Both the position numbers and the translations under genes were made by a program. From Cycloclasticus sp. (GTDB lineage Bacteria; Pseudomonadota; Gammaproteobacteria; Methylococcales; Cycloclasticaceae), in NCBI GenBank assembly GCA_018066825.1, contig JAGPVU010000053.1:1-11107 (forward strand): a stretch of DNA of 11,107 nt, read 5' to 3'. This document shows positions 5,630 to 11,107 of this stretch, in pieces. The notes under the pieces are model-generated. The model was given only the letters and a program-made list of their open reading frames with translations. It did no database searches and had not been told where the DNA came from. Position 1 is the stretch's first letter; each line of letters starts with the position of its first letter.

Positions 5630-6118
5630 ATGAGTGATGATGACAATAAAGACAACGACGGTGCGGACTGGGGTGACGCCCTCGAGGAACAGGCCGCAGG
5701 TGAATCTGAAGCTTCTGGTGCAGATTGGGGCGACGCATTAGACGAACAAGCGTCTGGTGAGGCGGATTGGGGTGATGCATTAAGTGAGCAAGCAACAGCT
5801 GAAGCAGCATCGTTTGACGCGTTAGCGGATACAGGTGGCTTGGCCGGCATCAGCGGTGAAGTTAACCTTGATGTTATTTTAGACGTACCCGTTACCATTT
5901 CAATGGAAGTGGGTAGCACGCGAATTAGTATTCGTAATTTGCTGCAGTTAAATCAAGGGTCGGTTATTGAATTAGACCGCTTAGCGGGTGAGCCGATGGA
6001 TGTGTTGGTGAATAAAACCTTAATTGCGCGTGGTGAGGTGGTGGTTGTAAACGATAAGTTTGGTTTACGCTTGACTGATATTATCAGCCCGGCTGAGCGC
6101 GTTAAAAAACTAAAATAA
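5630..6118 (+). CDS. fliN: Flagellar motor switch protein FliN with a repeat-bearing N-terminal extension
   Basis: A 162-residue C-ring protein. The C-terminal half (about 80-158) is a standard SpoA domain: LDVILDVPVTISMEVGSTRI, IRNLLQLNQGSVIELDRLAG, DVLVNKTLIARGEVVVV, FGLRLTDIISPAERVKKL. It pairs with the FliM SpoA domain, forms the base of the C-ring and docks the FliH export cargo. The first 60 residues are acidic and contain three copies of ADWGDAL-x-EQA (12-22, 31-41, 45-55). FliN proteins of polar flagellates commonly have one short Trp-containing motif of this kind near the N terminus, from memory; three copies are unusual. GAGG seven bases upstream supports the start. The gene is 2 bases after fliM, and its TAA overlaps the fliO ATG (TAATG). 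Confidence 0.95.
   Translation: MSDDDNKDNDGADWGDALEEQAAGESEASGADWGDALDEQASGEADWGDALSEQATAEAASFDALADTGGLAGISGEVNLDVILDVPVTISMEVGSTRISIRNLLQLNQGSVIELDRLAGEPMDVLVNKTLIARGEVVVVNDKFGLRLTDIISPAERVKKLK
5663..5794 (+). repeat. Three in-frame 33-base repeats in fliN encoding ADWGDAL-x-EQA
   Basis: Copies lie at 5663-5695, 5720-5752 and 5762-5794. Their products differ only at residue 8 (E, D, S). Gaps are 24 and 9 bases and encode acidic Gly/Ser/Glu-rich linkers. Copies differ at several third positions (for example GACTGGGGT, GATTGGGGC, GATTGGGGT), so the amino-acid repeat is kept while the DNA has drifted. That points to selection on the peptide rather than fresh slippage. Confidence 0.85.
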
Positions 6119-6543
6119 TGCGCAAACTGTCATTATTTTTACTGATCGCGCTATCAAATACACTGATGGCGGCTGAGCCTGTTGTTGTAGGTTCCAAGAG
6201 TGTTGACCCCTTATCGACGGCCAACCTCACTCAATGGAGTGTTGGCCTTATGTTCGTGCTACTGCTGATCGTTGTTGTTGCTTGGCTAGCTAAACGCTTA
6301 ACAGGGTTTGGGCTAGGTCAGGTCGGTGCATTAAAAGTCATTTCTGGGATTTCTTTGGGTACACGGGAAAAAGCCGTGTTAATACGCGCAGGAAAACAGT
6401 ATTTGTTACTCGGCGTGGCACCTGGTCGGGTGGTTAAGCTACACACCTTTGATGAAGGGGAAATTAACGACAGTGATACGCAACCCGCTGGAAGCTTTCA
6501 GCAGAACTTGCAAAGCATGATGAGCAAAAAAGGCGCCGAATGA
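6118..6543 (+). CDS. fliO: Flagellar export apparatus assembly protein FliO
   Basis: A 141-residue inner-membrane protein that assists assembly of the FliP ring in the flagellar export gate. It has a probable signal peptide (MRKLSLFLLIALSNTLMAA, 1-19), a short periplasmic segment, and a membrane helix at about 39-58 (QWSVGLMFVLLLIVVVAWLA). A cytoplasmic domain follows, with the family's beta-rich segment GALKVISGISLGTREKAVLI (70-89) and GKQYLLLGVAPGRVVKLHTF (92-111). The tail is polar. FliO is poorly conserved, so the call rests on these features plus its exact place between fliN and fliP. It overlaps fliN by one base (TAATG) and lacks a clear ribosome site, so it is probably translated by coupling. 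Its stop overlaps the fliP start (ATGA). Confidence 0.92.
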   Translation: MRKLSLFLLIALSNTLMAAEPVVVGSKSVDPLSTANLTQWSVGLMFVLLLIVVVAWLAKRLTGFGLGQVGALKVISGISLGTREKAVLIRAGKQYLLLGVAPGRVVKLHTFDEGEINDSDTQPAGSFQQNLQSMMSKKGAE

Positions 6544-7265
6544 AAACGTTAATCGTAGCGGTGCTATTGTTTATGCCGAATTTGGGTTTTGCTGCAGGAG
6601 GTATCGAAGCCATTACTATTGCCGGTGATGGCAAAAGTTATTCCGTAACGTTGCAAATTTTAGCGGTAATGACCGTGTTAACGGTGTTACCCAGTTTGCT
6701 TGTCATGATGACCTCGTTCACCCGAATTATTATTGTTTTTTCGATTTTACGTCAGGCGATGGGCACGCCACAAACGCCGAGCAATCAAATTCTTTTGGGC
6801 TTGGCGCTGTTCCTTACTTTTTTTATTATGTCACCAGTGTTTGAGCGCGCTAATGACGAGGCTTTACAGCCTTACCTGAGCGATCAAATATCGGCCGATA
6901 TTGCTATTACCAAAGCGCTATTACCTTTTCGTGAGTTTATGTTGCGACAAACTAGAAATGATGACCTAGACATGTTTGCTCGAATTTCAGGTGCAGAACC
7001 TATCAACGATAGCAGTGAGGTGCCCCTTTCGCTTTTATTGCCAGCCTTTGTGACAAGCGAATTAAAAACGGCGTTTCAAATTGGGTTTATGATTTTTATA
7101 CCATTTTTGATTATTGATATGGTGGTCGCCAGTGTGCTGATGTCGATGGGTATGATGATGTTGTCACCGCTGATTATCTCTCTACCATTTAAGTTAATGC
7201 TGTTTGTTTTAGTGGATGGTTGGGCGCTGATTATGGAAACCCTTGCGGCTAGTTTTTTCATTTAG
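6540..7265 (+). CDS. fliP: Flagellar type III export gate protein FliP
   Basis: A 241-residue protein; five copies form the core of the FliP5-FliQ4-FliR1 export channel. A cleavable signal peptide (MKTLIVAVLLFMPNLGFA, 1-18) is followed by four membrane segments. Hallmarks are LPSLLVMMTSFTRIIIVFSI (50-69), RQAMGTPQTPSNQILLGLAL (71-90), PFREFMLRQTRNDDLDMF (129-146), and the highly conserved C-terminal half LLLPAFVTSELKTAFQIGFM (165-184) with VVASVLMSMGMMMLSP (195-210). The Met-rich stretch here matches the known methionine gasket region of FliP. Length is normal for the family. The start overlaps the fliO stop by four bases, with AAGG six bases upstream. Confidence 0.97.
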   Translation: MKTLIVAVLLFMPNLGFAAGGIEAITIAGDGKSYSVTLQILAVMTVLTVLPSLLVMMTSFTRIIIVFSILRQAMGTPQTPSNQILLGLALFLTFFIMSPVFERANDEALQPYLSDQISADIAITKALLPFREFMLRQTRNDDLDMFARISGAEPINDSSEVPLSLLLPAFVTSELKTAFQIGFMIFIPFLIIDMVVASVLMSMGMMMLSPLIISLPFKLMLFVLVDGWALIMETLAASFFI

Positions 7266-7277
7266 CAGAGTTAAAAT

Positions 7278-7547
7278 ATGACCCCTGATAGCGTAATGGA
7301 TTTAGGTGAAAGAGCTCTGCAACTGACGGTTCTGTTGTCGGCACCTATTTTATTGTCTGCGTTGGCGATTGGTTTGCTGGTGGCAATGTTTCAAGCGGCA
7401 ACTCAGATTAATGAAATGACCTTAAGTTTTGTGCCTAAACTACTCGTTACTGTCATCGTGCTGTCGGTTGCAGGACCTTGGATGTTGCGTTTAATTATTA
7501 ATTTTACCCGGCAAACATATTTGCAAATTCCTGAATTAATCGGCTAA
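7278..7547 (+). CDS. fliQ: Flagellar type III export gate protein FliQ
   Basis: An 89-residue protein with two membrane helices (about 17-38 and 52-75); four copies wrap around the FliP/FliR core of the export gate. The family signature is LSAPILLSALAIGLLVAMFQ (20-39), then AATQINEMTLSFVPKLL (40-56), with the conserved QAATQINE turn between the helices. Length is exactly typical. It begins 12 bases after fliP with only a weak ribosome site, as is common for internal genes of this operon. Confidence 0.97.
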   Translation: MTPDSVMDLGERALQLTVLLSAPILLSALAIGLLVAMFQAATQINEMTLSFVPKLLVTVIVLSVAGPWMLRLIINFTRQTYLQIPELIG

Positions 7548-7574
7548 CAATGACAAATATGACGTTTTTTTATC

Positions 7575-8354
7575 ATGGTTTTTAGCGAACAACAAATCAT
7601 GGTATGGGCGTCTAGTTTTTTTTGGCCCTTATTAAGAATTAGTGCCATGTTTGTTTCCATCCCAGTTTTTAGCGGACGATTTGTCGATTCAAAAATTATC
7701 GTTGGAGCAGCCTTATTGGTAACAGTGTTTACCATACCCCTGTTACCACAAGCACCCGCAATTGAGGTGATGAGTCATGAAGGGCTTGTTACGGGATTTC
7801 AGCAAATTTTAATTGGTTTGCTGATGGGGTTTGTTTTACAACTGGTGTTTAGCGCGGTGATATTTGCAGGGCAGGGCATTGCTTACAGTATGGGCCTTGG
7901 CTTTGCTTCAATGGTGGATCCTGCAACAGGTGTTAGTGTGCCGGTGATCAGTCAGTTTTATTTAGTGTTATCGACACTATTATTTTTAACTTTAGGTGGG
8001 CATTTGTTGTTAATCGAAATGTTGATCGATAGTTTTCATAGCTTACCGATAGGGGTCAACGGCATTGAACGCTCTGACTTATGGTCGGTTATTGCATGGT
8101 CCAGCCGTTTGTTTTCGGCCGGGCTTTTAATGGCTATGCCAGCCATTACGTCGTTATTAATGGTTAACATTGCTTTTGGCGTGGTTACACGAGCTGCACC
8201 ACAGTTAAATATTTTTGCCGTCGGCTTTCCTATTACCTTAGTGCTAGGTGCCTTGCTAATGTGGTTAACACTACCGTCGGTGTTGAATAATTTCACGAAT
8301 TTGTTAGTTGAAAGTTACAGCATAATTGCTGATTTTTTACGGATAAGGACCTAA
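7575..8354 (+). CDS. fliR: Flagellar type III export gate protein FliR
   Basis: A 259-residue multi-spanning inner-membrane protein; one copy caps the FliP/FliQ helical assembly. The N-terminal QIMVWASSFFWPLLRISAMF (7-26) and the following PVFSGRFVDSKIIVGAALL are typical of FliR, as are FQQILIGLLMGFVLQLVFSA, GLGFASMVDPATGVSVPVIS and the C-terminal NIFAVGFPITLVLGALLMWL. The ATG at 7575 gives the usual family start and length, but no Shine-Dalgarno sequence precedes it. The 27-base gap after fliQ contains ATGs at 7550 and 7559 in another frame, which end at TAG 7583-7585 just inside fliR, and a run of seven T's. fliR may therefore depend on translational coupling. The stop lies one base before the flhB GTG. 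Confidence 0.96.
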   Translation: MVFSEQQIMVWASSFFWPLLRISAMFVSIPVFSGRFVDSKIIVGAALLVTVFTIPLLPQAPAIEVMSHEGLVTGFQQILIGLLMGFVLQLVFSAVIFAGQGIAYSMGLGFASMVDPATGVSVPVISQFYLVLSTLLFLTLGGHLLLIEMLIDSFHSLPIGVNGIERSDLWSVIAWSSRLFSAGLLMAMPAITSLLMVNIAFGVVTRAAPQLNIFAVGFPITLVLGALLMWLTLPSVLNNFTNLLVESYSIIADFLRIRT

Positions 8355-8355
8355 C

Positions 8356-9504
8356 GTGGCTGAGCAAGAAAGTGACCAAGAAAAAACCGAGGAACCCACC
8401 GCCAAACGAGAAGAAGACGCGCGAAAAAAAGGTGATATTGCGCGTTCGAAAGAGCTTAATACAGTGGTTGTTTTGATGATGGGTTCGGTGATGATTTGGA
8501 TGACCGGTGATCGAATTTTTCTTGGTCTGTGGTCGGTGATGGAAAGCGCCTTTTCTATTGATCGTGCGACCTTATTTGATCCCATGGCAACGGTCACGAT
8601 GCTGGAATCATTTATGCAGCAAGCATTAGTGTTTGTGGCCCCGTTTTTGGCGGCGATGATGTTTGCAGCGCTAGCAGGGCCTATTGCAATGGGAGGGTGG
8701 GCGTTCAGTGCTGACGCCTTTACCCCAAAAGCCAGCAAAATGAATCCTTTGGCTGGTTTAAAACGCATGTTTGCTGTTCGTAGCTTGATCGAGCTGGTCA
8801 AATCGTTACTCAAGTTTTTATTGGTCTTAGGAGTGATGTTTTTCGTCAGTGACATTTACTTATCAGAATTTATTAATTTAAGTCAACTTACCTTACAAGC
8901 AGCGATGATTAGAGCGAGTGAAATGATGACACTATCGTTCGTTATTTTATGTGCGTCATTGCTACTTGTTGTCGCTATCGACGTTCCTTTTAGTCTTTGG
9001 GAGTATAAAAAGAAATTAAAAATGACCTTGCAGGAAGTTAAAGATGAAATGAAACAAACGGAGGGTCGGCCAGAAGTTAAAAGCAAAATACGTCAATTAC
9101 AACAAGAAATCTCTCAAGGCAGAATGTTAGAAGAAGTGCCTAAGGCCGATGTTATTGTGACAAATCCAACGCATTTTGCGGTGGCGTTAAAATATGAAGA
9201 CGGTGGTGCAGCTGCGCCAATAGTTGTGGCTAAAGGTGGCGACTTAATGGCTGCACAAATTAGAAATATCGGACTCAGCCATGGTGTTACTTTGGTATCC
9301 TCGCCCCCCCTGGCTAGGGCGCTTTTTTATACCACTGAATTAAATGAAGAGGTGCCAAAGGGCCTGTATTTAGCCGTGGCTCAAGTACTTGCCTATGTCT
9401 ACCAACTAAGAATAGCAACCGAAAAACGCTGGAAAAAACCTACACCGCCAGACAGTATTGCGATTCCCGATGAGTATCAAAAATACGCCAATAGGACACA
9501 CTAA
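8356..9504 (+). CDS. flhB: Flagellar type III export switch protein FlhB
   Basis: A 382-residue inner-membrane protein that controls the switch from rod/hook to filament export. The N-terminal EKTEEPTAKREEDARKKGDI (9-28) is the family signature. Four membrane segments follow (about 35-55, 88-115, 143-165, 188-210), with the conserved AFTPKASKMNPLAGLKRMF between the second and third. The cytoplasmic part contains the linker helix LQEVKDEMKQTEGRPEVKSK and the self-cleavage site N270-P271-T272-H273, all intact, then FAVALKY and SPPLARALFYTTELNEEVP. The start is GTG with AAGGA six bases upstream; the usual second residues AEQ/AEE support it. One base separates it from fliR. A run of seven C's at 9304-9310 is in frame (Ser-Pro-Pro-Leu). 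Confidence 0.97.
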   Translation: MAEQESDQEKTEEPTAKREEDARKKGDIARSKELNTVVVLMMGSVMIWMTGDRIFLGLWSVMESAFSIDRATLFDPMATVTMLESFMQQALVFVAPFLAAMMFAALAGPIAMGGWAFSADAFTPKASKMNPLAGLKRMFAVRSLIELVKSLLKFLLVLGVMFFVSDIYLSEFINLSQLTLQAAMIRASEMMTLSFVILCASLLLVVAIDVPFSLWEYKKKLKMTLQEVKDEMKQTEGRPEVKSKIRQLQQEISQGRMLEEVPKADVIVTNPTHFAVALKYEDGGAAAPIVVAKGGDLMAAQIRNIGLSHGVTLVSSPPLARALFYTTELNEEVPKGLYLAVAQVLAYVYQLRIATEKRWKKPTPPDSIAIPDEYQKYANRTH

Positions 9505-9526
9505 AATTGATTAACTATTTAATACG

Positions 9527-11107
9527 ATGAACTTTAACGATATTTCAAAACTACTGCTCGATTTTGCCCGTAATGGCTTAGGTGCGCCCATTTTAATTAT
9601 GGTTATTTTGGCGATGCTGGTATTGCCGCTACCGCCTTTCATGCTGGATTTGCTTTTCACCTTTAATATTGCGCTGTCGTTGATCGTTCTATTGGTGGTG
9701 GTGTACGCCTTGCGGCCATTAGACTTTGCCGTTTTCCCTAGCTTTATATTGGTAGCAACGATACTGAGGCTGAGCTTAAACGTCGCCTCTACGCGTATTG
9801 TTTTACTGGAGGGACATAATGGGGGGGATGCAGCGGGTAAGGTTATTGAGGCGTTTGGCTCGTTTGTTATTGGAGGAAACTACGCCGTTGGTTTAGTGGT
9901 GTTTAGTATTTTAATTATTATTAACTTTGTGGTGGTCACCAAAGGTGCTGGGCGGGTGTCTGAAGTGAGTGCTCGATTTACCTTGGATGCAATGCCCGGC
10001 AAACAAATGGCGATTGATGCCGATTTAAATGCAGGTTTGTTAACTCAAGATCAAGCACGTGACCGGCGGGCAGAAATAAGTCAAGAAGCGGATTTTTACG
10101 GGTCGATGGATGGGGCCAGTAAGTTTGTACGTGGCGATGCCGTCGCGGGTATTTTAATTCTTTTAATTAATATAGTCGGCGGCCTAGCCGTTGGTACGCT
10201 ACAGCACGATTTGCCTTTTTCACAGGCGATGGAATATTACACCTTGTTGACAATAGGTGATGGTCTCGTTGCTCAAATACCGGGCCTTTTATTATCCACA
10301 GCAACGGCTATTATCGTCACGCGTGTTAATAGTGCGCAAGATATGGGTGAGCAAGTATCGGTTCAAGTGTTGAGCAACCCGAAAGCCCTGGCCATCAGTG
10401 CAGGGATTATTGGGGCGCTTGGTTTAATACCCGGTATGCCTAATCTGGTATTTATTATTTTGGCCTTATCGTTGGGTTACTTAGCCTATTCTGTCCATAA
10501 TAAACAACGTCTTGAAAAACTAGTGGCACTTGAGCCGGCACCCAAAGTTCAAACGATGCCTGAAGAACCTAAAGAGCTCTCTTGGGATGACGTTGCGCCA
10601 GTTGATATGATTGGTCTAGAAGTTGGTTATCGCCTTATTCCGTTGGTCGATAAGACCCAAGGGGGCGAGTTAATGTCACGCATTAAAGGTGTCAGAAAGA
10701 AACTTTCACAAGAACTGGGTTTCTTAATTCCTGCGGTGCATATTCGTGACAATTTAGACTTAGCACCGAATATATACCGGCTTACCTTAATGGGCGTTAA
10801 TATCGGTGAAGTAGAGATACACCCGGATAGAGAGATGGCGATTAACCCGGGGCAAGTATTTGGTGATGTGCAGGGCATAGCAACAAAAGACCCGGCCTTT
10901 GGTTTGGACGCAGTGTGGATCGATAAGACGCAAAGAGACCAAGCGCAAACCATGGGTTATACCGTGGTTGACCCGGGTACAGTGGTTGCGACTCACCTCA
11001 GTCAGATTATACAAACGCACGCGCATGAGTTGCTGGGCCATGAAGAAGTACAGCAAATGTTAGATACATTGAAAAAATCAGCACCCAAATTGGTCGAAGA
11101 TTTAGTA
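9527..11107 (+). CDS. flhA: Flagellar type III export gate protein FlhA (3' end outside window)
   Basis: The frame is open for 527 codons up to the window edge; FlhA is usually about 690-700 residues, so roughly three quarters is present. FlhA forms the nonameric ring of the export gate, couples export to the proton motive force and docks chaperone-substrate complexes. The N-terminal half holds the membrane helices, starting at about residue 20, with LRLSLNVASTR. It also has the FHIPEP signature, from about residue 143: RVSEVSARFTLDAMPGKQMA, then IDADLNAG. The cytoplasmic domain begins near residue 330 and includes VDMIGLEVGYRLIPLVD and FLIPAVHIRDNL. The ATG at 9527 gives the normal FlhA N terminus, but the 22-base gap after flhB shows no clear ribosome site or promoter. 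A run of seven G's at 9830-9836 is in frame. Confidence 0.96.
   Translation, partial: MNFNDISKLLLDFARNGLGAPILIMVILAMLVLPLPPFMLDLLFTFNIALSLIVLLVVVYALRPLDFAVFPSFILVATILRLSLNVASTRIVLLEGHNGGDAAGKVIEAFGSFVIGGNYAVGLVVFSILIIINFVVVTKGAGRVSEVSARFTLDAMPGKQMAIDADLNAGLLTQDQARDRRAEISQEADFYGSMDGASKFVRGDAVAGILILLINIVGGLAVGTLQHDLPFSQAMEYYTLLTIGDGLVAQIPGLLLSTATAIIVTRVNSAQDMGEQVSVQVLSNPKALAISAGIIGALGLIPGMPNLVFIILALSLGYLAYSVHNKQRLEKLVALEPAPKVQTMPEEPKELSWDDVAPVDMIGLEVGYRLIPLVDKTQGGELMSRIKGVRKKLSQELGFLIPAVHIRDNLDLAPNIYRLTLMGVNIGEVEIHPDREMAINPGQVFGDVQGIATKDPAFGLDAVWIDKTQRDQAQTMGYTVVDPGTVVATHLSQIIQTHAHELLGHEEVQQMLDTLKKSAPKLVEDLV

Noticed and set aside
5523..5919. Open frames on the - strand opposite fliN with repetitive Ser/Ala/Pro- or His/Pro-rich products
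   Set aside because: The apparent repeats are the reverse complement of the FliN ADWGDAL repeats; there is no ribosome site and the + strand gene is certain.
8337..8855. Long open frame on the - strand (172 codons) across the fliR/flhB junction
   Set aside because: It lies antisense to the 3' end of fliR and to well-conserved flhB, its translation matches no family I know, and it is the mirror of the coding frame's codon bias.

Overview
The window looks like chromosome from a motile, probably polar-flagellated and probably marine gammaproteobacterium with a fairly AT-rich genome. The evidence is the gene order fliL-M-N-O-P-Q-R-flhB-flhA, a well-formed sigma-54 (-24/-12) promoter in front of fliL, a DUF3010 protein and a PAS-GGDEF diguanylate cyclase. 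Genus cannot be read from the sequence alone. There is no tRNA, rRNA, CRISPR array or mobile element.

Left part (1-2813, + strand): the last 43 codons of an unidentified membrane protein, followed by a perfect stem-loop likely to end its transcript. Next come a DUF3010-family gene (330-755), a PAS-GGDEF diguanylate cyclase with intact active and inhibitory sites (844-1785), and an exported protein with a class I methyltransferase fold (2040-2813).

Middle (2900-4067): an outer-membrane beta-barrel gene on the - strand (3629 to 2947), broken by a one-base deletion in a short T run. Its own terminator converges on the methyltransferase gene. A gene-free stretch of 438 bases separates its start from fliL and carries divergent regulatory signals, including the sigma-54 promoter.

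Right part (4068-11107, + strand): a compact flagellar operon. FliL supports the stator; FliM and FliN form the C-ring switch; FliO, FliP, FliQ, FliR, FlhB and FlhA form the type III export gate. Junctions are tight: stop next to start, TAATG, ATGA, or gaps of 1-27 bases, so one transcript from the sigma-54 promoter could cover the whole set. flhA is cut by the window end after 527 codons.

No previously undescribed system is evident. The points most worth a second look are the triple ADWGDAL-x-EQA repeat in the FliN N-terminal region, the single-base frameshift in the beta-barrel gene, and the methyltransferase with a signal peptide.
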